64,000 nt of DNA from Rhizobium croatiense (GCF_019793465.1 NZ_JAILYJ010000009.1:186001-250000), one strand, 5' to 3'; counted from the first letter of the stretch, positions 50,634 to 59,318 are shown. Notes: generated from the sequence alone by a model not told the origin. Numbers and translations: made by a program.

Positions 50634-51362
50634 TCAAGTTTCACGTCCAAGGGCGGGGAAGAATTGCAGCACCGCACCGATGACGTAAAGATAGATCCCG
50701 GTCACGATAAAGAGAATGAGCGCCCACCCGGGCGTGTCGAAATGCATCAGAAGTGAAAAAACGCCGAGCCCCGACCACAGGAAAAAGACGCCGAGATTGA
50801 GCGGGCGCAGCCGTTTGACGCGGACCGGGTGCAGGAAATTGATCGGCAGGAAGGTCAGCACCACCGAAACGATGACGACGGCAAGCGCGGTGGTCGCGCT
50901 CGCATCGATGACGAACAGGGTGAAGACGATCATGTTCCAGACGACGGGAAAGCCGGAGAAGAAATACTCCTCCGTCTTCATGCCCATATCGGCATAATAG
51001 ATGGCGCTGGAAACGACGATCATGCCGGCGGCGACAAAGGACCATGGCTCGCCGATCATGCCGCTCTGATAGAGCGCGAAGGCCGGCAGCAGCACATAGG
51101 TGACGTAATCGATGATATTGTCGAGCGTGTCGCCCGACCAATTCGGCAACACTTCCTTGACCCGCACCTTACGGGCGATCGGCCCATCGATGCCGTCGAC
51201 CAGAAGGGCAAGCCCCAGCCACCAGAACATGTCGATGAAACGATGTTCGGCGGCGGCCACAACGCCGAGAAAGGCAAGGAAGGAGCCGGAGGCCGTCAGG
51301 ATGTGAACGGAAAAGGCGCGCATTTCCGCGTAAGGAACACGCTTGTAATTGAAAATCTTCAT
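50634..51362 (-). CDS. pcs: Phosphatidylcholine synthase
   Basis: Pcs condenses choline directly with CDP-diacylglycerol to make phosphatidylcholine, a bacterial route known in rhizobia and important for symbiosis. The 242-residue membrane protein matches known Pcs length and start (MKIFNYKRVPYAEMRAFSVHILTASGSF). The CDP-alcohol phosphotransferase motif is present as DGPIAR, then 12 residues, then GDTLDNIID, which supplies the Gly and two Asp of Gx3Dx3D. About seven to eight membrane spans are visible. It diverges from the ferredoxin-NADP reductase gene. Confidence 0.95.
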   Translation of the reverse strand: MKIFNYKRVPYAEMRAFSVHILTASGSFLAFLGVVAAAEHRFIDMFWWLGLALLVDGIDGPIARKVRVKEVLPNWSGDTLDNIIDYVTYVLLPAFALYQSGMIGEPWSFVAAGMIVVSSAIYYADMGMKTEEYFFSGFPVVWNMIVFTLFVIDASATTALAVVIVSVVLTFLPINFLHPVRVKRLRPLNLGVFFLWSGLGVFSLLMHFDTPGWALILFIVTGIYLYVIGAVLQFFPALGRET

Positions 51363-51710
51363 ATTCCCCGACCGCCCTATCGCGCTCGCCCCGGCAAGCG
51401 TCTTTTTTGCCACCGGCACCGATCCCGTCGCTGAATCGATTCCCGTAGATCCTTGTTGTCGCACCGTTTTCGCCGAAAACCGGCGTCCACATCAGGCGCG
51501 CCGCCCTAATATGCATCCTTTGCCGGGCTTCGCCAGCAGGAAATACGAATTGCCGGCCCGCCCCCGAGATCGCCATTGAATCCTGACAATGACATGCATA
51601 TTTCCCTTCAGGAGCGCTGCGTGGAATGGAATGCCTTTAATTCGAGCCCGATATGTAATATCTGCCTCGCATCCGATAGTTCATCCGACGAAACGGGATC
51701 CTCTACCGCA
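51363..51710. other. pcs/fpr divergent intergenic region (348 bases)
   Basis: No gene, strong palindrome or recognisable sigma-factor site was seen. A frame runs from 51576 in phase with fpr, but its codons lack the neighbouring bias and homology starts only at the ATG at 51711. The region should contain the promoters of both genes. Confidence 0.5.
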
Positions 51711-52523
51711 ATGAACGCGCCTGCAAAGACCGAAGACTTCGCCTCGTCCATCCCCGCCGGTGTCTACGCCGAGACGGTGCTTGCCGTGACGCATTATACC
51801 GACCGGCTCTTCCGCTTCACGATGACCCGGCCGCAGGGCTTCCGTTTCCGTTCCGGCGAATTCGCGATGATCGGCCTGATGGTCGAAGGCAAGCCGGTCT
51901 TCCGCGCCTATTCGATCGCCAGCCCCGCCTGGGCCGAAGAGCTCGAATTCTTCTCGATCAAGGTGCCGGACGGCCCGCTCACCTCGCATCTGCAGGCGAT
52001 CAAGCCGGGCGACCAGGTGCTGATGCGCAAGAAGCCGACGGGCACGCTGGTGCTCGATGCGCTGACGCCTGGCCGTCGTCTCTACATGTTCTCGACGGGA
52101 ACGGGCGTTGCGCCATTCGCCAGCTTGATCCGCGATCCCGAGACCTATGAGAAGTTCGAGGAAGTCATCCTCACCCATACAACGCGCGATGTCGCCGAGC
52201 TGAAATACGGCTTCGACCTCGTGCACGAGATCCAGAATGACGAGCTGCTGAAGGAAGTCGTCGGCGACAAGCTGCGCCATTATGCGACCGTCACGCGCGA
52301 AGACTTCGAATATCGCGGCCGGATCACCGACCTCATCTCGTCAGGCAAGCTGTTTACCGATCTCGGCGTGCCGCCGCTCGACCCGGCGATCGACCGCGGC
52401 ATGATCTGCGGCTCCTCGGCCATGCTGAAGGACACCAAGGAACTGCTCGAAAAGGCCGGCCTCAATGAAGGCGCCAACAGCAAGCCCGCAGAATTCGTCA
52501 TCGAACGCGCCTTCGTCGGCTGA
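51711..52523 (+). CDS. fpr: Ferredoxin-NADP reductase
   Basis: A 270-residue FAD enzyme that moves electrons between NADPH and ferredoxin or flavodoxin, used in oxidative-stress defence and biosynthesis. The FAD motif is FRAYSIASPAWAE (RxYS), the NADP motif is MFSTGTGVAPFASLIRDPETY, and the C-terminal block is MICGSSAMLKDTKELLEKAG then EFVIERAFVG, the usual aromatic-poor end of the bacterial subclass. The ATG at 51711 gives the normal family length; a start at 51576 would add 45 unrelated residues. A terminator follows. Confidence 0.94.
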   Translation: MNAPAKTEDFASSIPAGVYAETVLAVTHYTDRLFRFTMTRPQGFRFRSGEFAMIGLMVEGKPVFRAYSIASPAWAEELEFFSIKVPDGPLTSHLQAIKPGDQVLMRKKPTGTLVLDALTPGRRLYMFSTGTGVAPFASLIRDPETYEKFEEVILTHTTRDVAELKYGFDLVHEIQNDELLKEVVGDKLRHYATVTREDFEYRGRITDLISSGKLFTDLGVPPLDPAIDRGMICGSSAMLKDTKELLEKAGLNEGANSKPAEFVIERAFVG

Positions 52524-52551
52524 CGATTTATCCGACAAGCAGATCTGACAG

Positions 52552-52582
52552 CGGCTCCGGAAACGGGGCCGTTTCTATTTTT
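52552..52582 (+). terminator. fpr terminator
   Basis: CGGCTCC (52552-52558) and GGGGCCG (52565-52571) pair with one T-G pair, followed by TTTCTATTTTT. It lies 28 bases beyond the fpr stop and overlaps the end of the convergent regulator gene. Confidence 0.8.
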
Positions 52583-53189
52583 GGGCGAGATAGTCGATCA
52601 AGACCGCCATGGCGGCGCGCGCCTCCTTCGGCCGGCCCTGCTGAATGGCGCGAATGACGGCAACATGCAGCGCGATGGCGCGATCCATGCGCTCGGGGCT
52701 TGCGGTGGAATACCAGAGACGGCGCGAATGCGTCTGAACCGGGCCGAGCGCTGCGACGATAAAACCGTTCGGGCAGGCATCCTCGAGGATTTCATCGAAA
52801 GCCTTGTCTGCGGCAAAGAAGCCGGCGAGATCGCCGGTCACCGCGCACTCCTCCATCCCGCGAGCGCAGTCGCCGAGACGTTCGCGCTGCTCGTCGGTCG
52901 CATGTTCGGCGGCCAATGCGGCCGCGATCGGCTCCAGCTCGCGGCGCACCTGCATGACGTTGCCATGGTCTTCCGGCGCGATCTCGACCACCTGCAGCCC
53001 GACGCGCGGCTTCACCAGGATCAGCCCCTGCCAGGCCAGCTTCTGGATCGCCTCGCGCACCGGCGTTCGCCCATGGCCCGCCAAATCGATCAGCTGTTTT
53101 TCGGTGACGAGCGCGCCCGGCTTCAGCGCCAGGGTAACAATCAGGTGCTCCAACGCGAGATAGGCACGATGGCTTTGTGACGTCTGCAT
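52575..53189 (-). CDS. GntR-family regulator (FCD type)
   Basis: A 204-residue regulator with a short N-terminal winged helix-turn-helix (about residues 8-72; EKQLIDLAGHGRTPVREAIQKLAWQGLI) and an FCD domain (about 80-195; AADKAFDEILEDAC and ALHVAVIRAIQQG). The ATG at 53189 gives the normal length; earlier in-frame starts would add 31 AT-rich codons. It is isolated, with no obvious target neighbour, so the ligand and regulon are unknown. Confidence 0.85.
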   Translation of the reverse strand: MQTSQSHRAYLALEHLIVTLALKPGALVTEKQLIDLAGHGRTPVREAIQKLAWQGLILVKPRVGLQVVEIAPEDHGNVMQVRRELEPIAAALAAEHATDEQRERLGDCARGMEECAVTGDLAGFFAADKAFDEILEDACPNGFIVAALGPVQTHSRRLWYSTASPERMDRAIALHVAVIRAIQQGRPKEARAAMAVLIDYLAQK

Positions 53190-53523
53190 GCTGAAAGTCC
53201 GCTGCCCGATCTGATATATCACATTAGTGGCACGGTCAAAAACCGAACACAAGTCGGAATTGAAATATGAGAATAGAGACAAATAGATAACATCGGTGTG
53301 AGTTTCGCGGACTCAGGCGTCTACGCCACGAAAGAACTTACTTCGCCGTTCCAACCTCCCTCATACTCGGCCTTGAGCCTTGAGCCGAGCACCACACCGC
53401 ATCCGCCAGCGGCAGCGGCATGGATCCTCGGCTCAAGGCCGAGGACGACGGAGCGTGGGGTTGGCGTTCCTCACAAACTCACTCCGCACCGGGCGCTTCA
53501 TCAAGCAAACACCTGACCCTCAG
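53190..53523. other. Intergenic region with a palindromic element (334 bases)
   Basis: The part nearest the regulator (53190-53300) is AT-rich and probably its promoter. The rest holds the inverted repeat at 53366-53443. No gene was seen. Confidence 0.5.
53366..53443. repeat. RIME-like palindromic element with two pairing registers
   Basis: CTCGGCCTTGAGCC (53366-53379) pairs perfectly with GGCTCAAGGCCGAG (53430-53443). A second left copy, CCTTGAGCCGAG (53378-53389), pairs equally well with CTCGGCTCAAGG (53427-53438). The arms thus compete for one partner. The sequence resembles dispersed rhizobial intergenic palindromes, recalled from memory and not checked. Confidence 0.6.
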
Positions 53524-53882
53524 TCAGCTCTTGCGAAAAGCCCGGCTGGACACCGAGATCGAATTTTGACAGGGGTCTTTGGCATTGGCGAACACATAGC
53601 CGTCGGCTTGGTGGAGAGCACCGAACTCAAGGCCGTTCTCCGCGCAACGCCGGCAAAAAGCCTCGACATCCTCCACGTCGAAGACGAGCTTGACGATGGA
53701 TTGGCCGCCCCGTTGTCCCTTGGCAGCCGGATGAAGCATTATATTGGCGCCACCGTCCTGAGCGACAAGTTCAACGATCCTGTCGCCCGGCAGACGTGTC
53801 GTCGTGAAGCCGAAGTGCTTCTCATAAACCGTGCCGTTTCCTCGACGTTCCCAGCGTAGATCACCAGCCTGTTGAGCGGCAT
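53524..53882 (-). pseudogene. Frameshifted VOC (glyoxalase-like) family gene
   Basis: From an ATG at 53882 the minus strand reads MPLNRLVIYAGNVEETARF, a typical VOC-family N-terminus. The frame then breaks at about 53828, and the rest of the domain (YEKHFGFTTTRLPGD, ELVAQDGGANIMLHPAAK, VKLVFDVEDVEAFCRRCAENGLEFG, DPCQNSISVSSRAF) continues in another frame. Restoring one T in a TTT run repairs the whole 119-residue protein. It is a recent pseudogene or a homopolymer sequencing error. It lies downstream of the efflux genes. Confidence 0.75.
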
Positions 53883-53955
53883 GATGCGGACCTCCGATAG
53901 CGCTTGCATCCGATTGATAGGAATAGCGGGACATCGCGCGTTTTGCCACGCCGCT

Positions 53956-55158
53956 TCACTCGTGCCGCAGCGCCTCGATCGGGTTCAACTGGGCGGCCCG
54001 TCTTGCCGGGAAATAGCCGAAGATCATGCCGATTGCGGCGGAGAAGAGGAAGGCGACGGCGACCATCAGGGGGCTGAAGACGAAGGGGACTTTCAGGAGG
54101 GTGACCGCCACCAACCCGAGGCTGAGGCCGAGCACAATGCCAGTGATGCCACCGAAGAGCGACAGCGCCACCGCTTCGACCAGGAACTGGGTGAGCACCT
54201 GGCTTTCGAGCGCGCCGATCGCCAGGCGGATGCCGATTTCGCGGGTGCGTTCGGTGACGGAGACCAGCATGATGTTCATGATGCCGATGCCGCCGACGAG
54301 CAGGCTGATGGCAGCCACCGCGCCGAGCAGGCCGGTGAGCAGCGTCGTCGTTCCGGTCATCGCCTCGGCGATCTGCGTCATGTCGTTGACGTTGAAATCG
54401 TCCTGCCGGCCGGGAATGATCTTGCGGCGTTCGCGCAGCAGGTTTTCGACATCGGCCTGCACCTTGGCAGTCGACACGCCGTCGCGCGCCGAGATGACGA
54501 TCTGCGGCACGTTGCTGTTGCCGCTGATGCGCCGCTGGAACACCTTGACCGGCATGATGACGACATCGTCCTGATCGGTGCCCATGCCGGACTGGCCACG
54601 CCTGGCGAGCACGCCGACGACAGGGCATGAAACCTTGCCGACACGGATCTGCTGGCCGATCGGGTCGGCGGCGCCGAAGAGCTGCGAGCGCACCGTCTCG
54701 CCGATGATGCACCGGGACTGGCCGCGTTCCTCGGCGGGGCTGAAATTGCGGCCGAGCGCCAGATTCCAGTCCTGCGCGATGAAATAGTCGTTGGTGGTGC
54801 CATAAACGCTGGTGGAATGATTCTGGCCGCCTGATATGACCGTCGCCGTCGACTGGTTGAGCGGCGCCACGGCCCTCAAGCCGCCGATCTGGTCGCGAAT
54901 GGCGGCAACGTCCTTGACGCTGAACCGCTTGGCCTCGGAGCTCGCCCGGCCGGGTCCGAACTGGCCGGGGCGGACGAACAGCATGTTGGTGCCGAGCCGC
55001 GACAGTTCGGTCGAGACCTGCGCGGTCGTGCCGTTGCCGATCGTCACCAGCGCAATGACGGCGGCAACGCCGATGACGACGCCGAGCACGGTCAGGAAAG
55101 AGCGCAGCATGTTGCGGCTGATGGCGCGCAGCGCGAGTTTCAGCGTCTCAAAGAACAT
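53956..55158 (-). CDS. ABC transporter permease, MacB type
   Basis: A 400-residue permease of the MacB/FtsX group. It has one N-terminal span (about 18-40, [25 protein letters not shown]), a large periplasmic domain, and three C-terminal spans ending [21 protein letters not shown], the family signature. The ATG at 55158 gives the standard start [13 protein letters not shown] and overlaps the ATPase gene by 11 bases. With the adaptor and ATPase it forms a tripartite-like exporter, probably for peptides, macrolides or siderophore-like molecules. Confidence 0.9.
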   Translation of the reverse strand: MFFETLKLALRAISRNMLRSFLTVLGVVIGVAAVIALVTIGNGTTAQVSTELSRLGTNMLFVRPGQFGPGRASSEAKRFSVKDVAAIRDQIGGLRAVAPLNQSTATVISGGQNHSTSVYGTTNDYFIAQDWNLALGRNFSPAEERGQSRCIIGETVRSQLFGAADPIGQQIRVGKVSCPVVGVLARRGQSGMGTDQDDVVIMPVKVFQRRISGNSNVPQIVISARDGVSTAKVQADVENLLRERRKIIPGRQDDFNVNDMTQIAEAMTGTTTLLTGLLGAVAAISLLVGGIGIMNIMLVSVTERTREIGIRLAIGALESQVLTQFLVEAVALSLFGGITGIVLGLSLGLVAVTLLKVPFVFSPLMVAVAFLFSAAIGMIFGYFPARRAAQLNPIEALRHE

Positions 55159-55864
55159 GATCCGCCCTCCTCCGGTGCTCGACCTCGGTCTCCAGCTTGC
55201 CGTCGACAAACCTGAGCAGCCGCTCGGCATAGGCGGCGATATCGGGCTCGTGCGTGACCATGACGATGGTGATGCCCTTCTCGCGATTCAGCCGTGTCAG
55301 CAGATCCATGATCTCGACGCTGGTCTTGGTGTCGAGATTGCCGGTAGGCTCATCGGCGAGCAGCAGCGCCGGTTCGGTGACGATGGCACGGGCAATCGCG
55401 ACGCGCTGCTGCTGGCCGCCTGATAGCTCCTGCGTCTTGTGATGTTCGCGGCCGGACAGGCCGACCAGCGCCAGGGCTTCGCGCGCCCTTTCGCGCCGCT
55501 CACGCACCGCCATGCCGCGATAGATCAGCGGCAGTTCGACATTCTCGACCGCAGAGGTGCGCGACAAGAGATTGAAGCCCTGGAAGACGAATCCGAGCAT
55601 GTGGCGGCGCAGGAGCGTCAACTGGGCGCGGTCAAAGTCGCTGGTCGGGATCCCCTGGAAGACGTATTCGCCGGATGTCGGCACGTCGAGGCAGCCGAGG
55701 ATGTTCATCGCCGTCGATTTGCCGGAGCCGGATGGCCCCATGATCGCGACGAATTCATGGGCCTCGATCGCCAGGTCGACATGGTCGAGGGCGCGGATCG
55801 CCGCCTCGCCCTCGCCGTAGATTTTCGAGACCTGCCTGAATTCGATGAGCGGCGGGCTTGTCAT
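55148..55864 (-). CDS. ABC transporter ATP-binding protein, MacB/LolD type
   Basis: A 238-residue ATPase with Walker [10 protein letters not shown] at about residues 42-50, signature [16 protein letters not shown] and Walker [14 protein letters not shown]. It is separate from the permease, unlike E. coli MacB, where both are fused. It lies 12 bases after the adaptor gene and overlaps the permease, so the three form one operon. Confidence 0.92.
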   Translation of the reverse strand: MTSPPLIEFRQVSKIYGEGEAAIRALDHVDLAIEAHEFVAIMGPSGSGKSTAMNILGCLDVPTSGEYVFQGIPTSDFDRAQLTLLRRHMLGFVFQGFNLLSRTSAVENVELPLIYRGMAVRERRERAREALALVGLSGREHHKTQELSGGQQQRVAIARAIVTEPALLLADEPTGNLDTKTSVEIMDLLTRLNREKGITIVMVTHEPDIAAYAERLLRFVDGKLETEVEHRRRADHVL

Positions 55865-55876
55865 CCGTCTCTCCGC

Positions 55877-57169
55877 CTAATTCGTCCGCACTGCAGCGTC
55901 GGTCACCAGCGCATCGCTTTCCTTGATTTCGCCGGAGACGACCTGGGTGAACTGGCCGTCGGACGAGCCGACCTGGATGACGACAGGCGTGGAGCGGCCG
56001 TCGCGCAGCACCCAGACGCGGCGCTCCGTTCCCGTCAGCGCCTGGGCCGAATTGCCGCCGCGCCGGCGGGGCGGGCCGAAGATCCCCAGAATACCGCGGC
56101 CGCGCCGTTCGGCCTGCGGCGGCGCATAACGCAGCGCCGCATTCGGCACCATCAGCGTATCCTTGACGGCCTCGACGGTGATATCGGCGGTCGCCGTCAT
56201 GCCGGGGCGCAGCAGCAGGTCGGCATTGTCGACGGAGAGGACTGCCTTGTAGGTCACGACGTTGTTGACCACTTCGGAGGCGAAGCGGATCTGCTCGATT
56301 TCGGCGGGGAAGGACCGGTCGGGATAGGCGTCGACCGTAAATTTCGCCTTCTGGCCGACGGCGATCTTGCCGACATCGGCCTCGTCGACATCGACCTGCA
56401 ACTCCATCTTCTTCAGGTCGCCGGCGATGGTGAAGAGGATCGGCGCCGAAAGCGAGGCTGCGACGGTGGCGCCGGGATTGACCGAGCGGGTGAGGATGAC
56501 GCCATCAATCGGCGAGATGATCTTAGCCTTGGCGAGATTGACCTCGGCAAGCTGCAGGTCGGCTTCCGAGACGAGCACCTCGGCTTCGTTGATCTGTTTG
56601 GCGGCGACAGCGGAATCATATTTGTAGGTGGCGTCGTCGAGGCTCTGCTGGGTGGAGACATTGCTCCTCACCAGGCTCTTCAGCCGCTCGAGCGAAGTGC
56701 TTGCCGATTCGAGATCGGCATTGGCCTTGGCGACGTTCGCCTTGGCCGAATTGACCTTGGCGCGCGAACTCTTCACATCGGCCTCGAGCTTGTTGGTGTC
56801 GAGCTGCGCCAGCACGTCACCCGCCTTGATCGTGCTGTTATAATCGACGTTGACGTCGCGGACCGTGCCGGAAAGCTCGCTCGATATATCCACCTGCTCG
56901 GTCGGCTGCACCGAGCCGGTGGCGGTGACGAGCACCGTCAGGGCGCCGCGTTTTGCCGGCTGCGTCGTGTAGCTCACTTCGCTTTGCCCGCTGCCGGCGT
57001 AGAAATAAGCGGCAGCCGCGGCGGCAACGGCGAGGATCAGCAGGATGAGCAGGCGTCCGCGCCAGCGGCTGCGCTTGTCCCGCTTTCCCGATGCGGCAAG
57101 AACCGCTGCGAGGTCGGGCGTCGCGCCCGCCTTGGCTCCGGTTTCGTTGCCGCTCACGATTTTGTTCAT
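55877..57169 (-). CDS. Efflux periplasmic adaptor, MacA/HlyD type
   Basis: A 430-residue membrane-fusion protein. It has one N-terminal membrane anchor (about residues 40-62, LLILLILAVAAAAAAYFYAG), a lipoyl half-motif (TATGSVQPTEQVDISSELSG), a long alpha-hairpin (about 110-190, rich in Ala, Asn, Lys) and the second lipoyl half (IISPIDGVILTRSVNPGATV), then beta-barrel domains. It should link the MacB-like ATPase and permease to an outer-membrane channel encoded elsewhere. Confidence 0.9.
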   Translation of the reverse strand: MNKIVSGNETGAKAGATPDLAAVLAASGKRDKRSRWRGRLLILLILAVAAAAAAYFYAGSGQSEVSYTTQPAKRGALTVLVTATGSVQPTEQVDISSELSGTVRDVNVDYNSTIKAGDVLAQLDTNKLEADVKSSRAKVNSAKANVAKANADLESASTSLERLKSLVRSNVSTQQSLDDATYKYDSAVAAKQINEAEVLVSEADLQLAEVNLAKAKIISPIDGVILTRSVNPGATVAASLSAPILFTIAGDLKKMELQVDVDEADVGKIAVGQKAKFTVDAYPDRSFPAEIEQIRFASEVVNNVVTYKAVLSVDNADLLLRPGMTATADITVEAVKDTLMVPNAALRYAPPQAERRGRGILGIFGPPRRRGGNSAQALTGTERRVWVLRDGRSTPVVIQVGSSDGQFTQVVSGEIKESDALVTDAAVRTN

Positions 57170-57426
57170 GTCATCCTCGATCAGTCAGTGGCCGCCTCGG
57201 CCCTGCAATGAACTAATCACACTGCAGATGAACCGGGAATTAGCGTTGCCGCCGAACTGGCACGGAATTGCGGACGGGCGAAATGAAATATTGGTAAGAA
57301 AAGTCAAGTTTTTCGGCGCGACAGAGCTTATCGCCCGAAAATGGGCAGCCGCTTGAAATCACGAGATGCGGAGAAACAAGGGCTGAGGCCTGGTAAGCGA
57401 TCGGAAAGCGGCCGCTTCAGCGCCTG

Positions 57427-57801
57427 TCAATTGGCGTCTTCGGCATATTGCCCGGCGCCCGGCAACTCACGCAGCCAGGCTTCGCGCCGCTTGATCCAGA
57501 GCTCGTGATCCGGCTCAAGGTCTGTCGGTGGACTGTCGAGCGAACCGAGACGGATTTCCACCGTCGCCTCCTGCAGGCAGAAAAGCCTGCCGCCGCAGGC
57601 GGGGCAGAAGCTGCGGCCGGCAAAGGTTGATATCTCGCCACTGTGCGAGAAGGCGCCGCGGGGCCAGACCGCGAAGAAGACGAAGGCGGAACCGCTCGAT
57701 TTGCGGCAATCGGCGCAATGGCAGAGGCCGACGCGGAGCGGCTCGCCTTCGACGCTGTAGGCGACCGCCCCGCAAAGGCAGCTTCCGCTTCGCCTCCGCA
57801 T
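57427..57801 (-). CDS. GFA-family (glutathione-dependent formaldehyde-activating-like) protein
   Basis: A 124-residue CENP-V/GFA-fold protein. The zinc cysteines are Cys8 and Cys10 (GSCLCGAV), Cys27, Cys29 and Cys32 (LCHCADCRKSSG), and Cys66 and Cys69 (FCPACGGRLF), the full family set. Enzymatic activity is proven for few members, so the reaction is uncertain. It follows the 69-residue gene by 8 bases and shares its transcript. Confidence 0.87.
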   Translation of the reverse strand: MRRRSGSCLCGAVAYSVEGEPLRVGLCHCADCRKSSGSAFVFFAVWPRGAFSHSGEISTFAGRSFCPACGGRLFCLQEATVEIRLGSLDSPPTDLEPDHELWIKRREAWLRELPGAGQYAEDAN

Positions 57802-57809
57802 CGCGACCG

Positions 57810-58019
57810 TCAGGAATCGAGACTGGTGGGCAGCCCCGGCGGGCGCCGCTTTGCCGCCATCAGCAGATCGAGTTCGGTGGCGGAGGGGCCGAACTTCTCA
57901 TAGAGACGCTTGGCCTCCTTGTCGTCCAACCGGTATTTCCTGGCGAATTCGCTGAAGCTGTAGGGGCGGCCACGCAGAACTCTTCGCGCCGGGGTCGCCA
58001 TTTTCGGTGCGTCGGTCAT
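57810..58019 (-). CDS. Small basic protein of unknown function, 69 residues
   Basis: Not recognised. The reading frame has a perfect AAAGGAGG ribosome site 5 bases before the ATG at 58019, which makes translation very likely. The product is basic and mostly helical by inspection, with the run FARKYRLDDKEAKRLYEKFGPSA and then ELDLLMAAKRRPPGLP. It begins an operon with the GFA gene. It has no membrane span or signal peptide and no cysteine. Confidence 0.7.
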   Translation of the reverse strand: MTDAPKMATPARRVLRGRPYSFSEFARKYRLDDKEAKRLYEKFGPSATELDLLMAAKRRPPGLPTSLDS

Positions 58020-58131
58020 GGTTTCCTCCTTTCATCGGGTCTCTTTTAAGCTAGAGCGGCCCTTCGATTTGGAAAGGAGTCGACGGGCCGTATCGGGAGG
58101 GTGAACCGAAAGGAATGCGGCTGATTTTGCG

Positions 58132-58156
58132 GGAACCTTTTCGCCGATACGCGGTT
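58132..58156 (+). promoter_or_regulatory. EcfG/RpoE2-like promoter match (upstream copy)
   Basis: GGAAC (58132-58136), 18 bases, then TT (58155-58156) fits the rhizobial RpoE2 pattern GGAAC-N18/19-TT. It is 240 bases from the next start codon, so it is the less convincing of the pair. Confidence 0.35.
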
Positions 58157-58323
58157 TTCGAAGCGAGGTTGCGGGCCGCGCCAAGCGGACGCGGCGGTGC
58201 TGGAGAACATAGGGATTTTTCCGCTTTCTCCCGATGGCCGACGAAATGGCAGACGAGCTCCCTACCCGCCCGGTCCGCCGCCTCAATCGCATTCTACGGC
58301 GACATCACGAAATATTAAAATGC

Positions 58324-58348
58324 GGAACGCATGCGCCGGAGCGCGGTT
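58324..58348 (+). promoter_or_regulatory. EcfG/RpoE2-like promoter of the repeat protein
   Basis: GGAAC (58324-58328), 18 bases, then TT (58347-58348) fits GGAAC-N18/19-TT. It lies 47 bases before the ATG at 58396, the normal distance for a promoter with a short leader. This predicts induction by general stress and stationary phase. Confidence 0.6.
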
Positions 58349-58395
58349 GTCAACACGAGGTCGACGTGGCCTCAGTTCAAACCAAGGAGAACCAA

Positions 58396-58578
58396 ATGGC
58401 AAACCAAGGTGGAACCCACGAACAGCACGTCAAGGCCGGGCAACAGAGTCACAAGCACGACTCCAATACCCGCAACGCCTCTTCCGGTGGCCGCGACGCG
58501 CAGTCCAGCGGATCCCGCGGCGGCAGCCATGAGCAGCATGTAAAGGCTGGTCAACAAAGCCACAAGAACAGCCACTGA
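58396..58578 (+). CDS. Small hydrophilic repeat protein, probable stress protein
   Basis: A 60-residue, highly hydrophilic protein with no hydrophobic residue clusters. Two 16-residue repeats, GG(T/S)HEQHVKAGQQSHK, occupy residues 5-20 and 42-57 and differ at one position; a Gly/Ser/Asn/Arg linker joins them. It resembles KGG-type stress-induced proteins in size and composition but lacks the KGG motif itself. It is probably disordered. An AAGGAGA ribosome site precedes the ATG, an EcfG-like promoter lies upstream, and a terminator follows. Confidence 0.78.
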   Translation: MANQGGTHEQHVKAGQQSHKHDSNTRNASSGGRDAQSSGSRGGSHEQHVKAGQQSHKNSH

Positions 58579-58601
58579 GACTGTCCTGATATGAAAATTC
58601 G

Positions 58602-58626
58602 GCCCGCGCTTCGGCGCGGGCTTTTT
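58602..58626 (+). terminator. Terminator of the repeat-protein gene
   Basis: GCCCGCGC (58602-58609) and GCGCGGGC (58614-58621) pair around TTCG-like loop bases and run into five T residues. Confidence 0.9.
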
Positions 58627-58840
58627 GCCGAGCTGGAACGTATGTCCGCTGGCATCGCCGCCCCGACTTGTCGCTCGTGAGCAATGCCTGTCATCACTCG
58701 AGAAAGGCCGGCCCGCCCTCCGCCAGACCAAAGTCGAACGACCGGCTGTTGCCGAACATGGCTGCGCAATCAGGGGACAACAATTGCCATCGTTAAAAAG
58801 CCGCTTTCTCGAAGGTATTCGACCAGTTCGGAAAATGGGA

Positions 58841-59290
58841 TCATGGCGATGGTGAAGAGGGAATCTCTTGAGCGAAGAGATGAGACAAATATACGGCCTC
58901 CCGCTTCGCCGTATATCTGAACACAAGATAGGCGAGCAGCGTGAACATTCCGGTGAAAAGAAGACTACCAAACACCAGGCAGACACCGCTGATCATGGAG
59001 AGCGAAAAGAGACAAAGAGGGTTGCGCGTGATCGAATAGGGTCCCTGGGTCACAAGCGCGCAATTCTTTCGACCTCCAATATAGATGGTCGACCAGATTC
59101 GTCCGATTATGCCAAAAGCGATCAACAATGTTCCAAATTGAGCGAGCAGTGTGAGAAAAAGGCTTTCAGGTCCGAAGCCCGGATGCGCGATGAGCTGGAA
59201 GGTGACAAAGGCAACGGTCAGCAGCCACAAGGCCCAAATTCGCCGCTTCTGCTTAAAGGGGCGGTCGGAGGAAGTCGTATAAGCCATCAT
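58841..59290 (-). CDS. Isoprenylcysteine carboxylmethyltransferase-like membrane protein
   Basis: About 149 residues with four hydrophobic spans and the diagnostic ICMT/phospholipid-methyltransferase segment ALVTQGPYSITRNPLCLFSLSMISG. The usual C-terminal block (E-x-L-x-x-x-F-G-x-x-Y, then V-P-R-F) is not seen; the protein ends VYLSHLFAQEIPSSPSP, so the C-terminus is short or truncated. The start could be the ATG pair at 59290/59287 or the ATG at 59332 inside a palindrome. The substrate is unknown. Confidence 0.7.
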   Translation of the reverse strand: MMAYTTSSDRPFKQKRRIWALWLLTVAFVTFQLIAHPGFGPESLFLTLLAQFGTLLIAFGIIGRIWSTIYIGGRKNCALVTQGPYSITRNPLCLFSLSMISGVCLVFGSLLFTGMFTLLAYLVFRYTAKREAVYLSHLFAQEIPSSPSP

Positions 59291-59318
59291 TAATCCGATC
59301 TCTATAAAGTCTTCGAAA

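Larger units (their letters stand above)
58020..58395. other. Divergent intergenic region with stress-promoter matches (376 bases)
   Basis: The gap holds two EcfG/RpoE2-like promoter matches on the plus strand (58132-58156 and 58324-58348). No gene is supported in it; a frame open from 58234 is a continuation of the downstream small gene without a ribosome site. Confidence 0.5.

Noticed and set aside
57257..57272. A sigma-54-like sequence TGGCACGGAATTGCGG
   Set aside because: The spacing between GG and GC is 9 rather than the required 10 bases, it points away from the adaptor gene, and no gene starts downstream on that strand.
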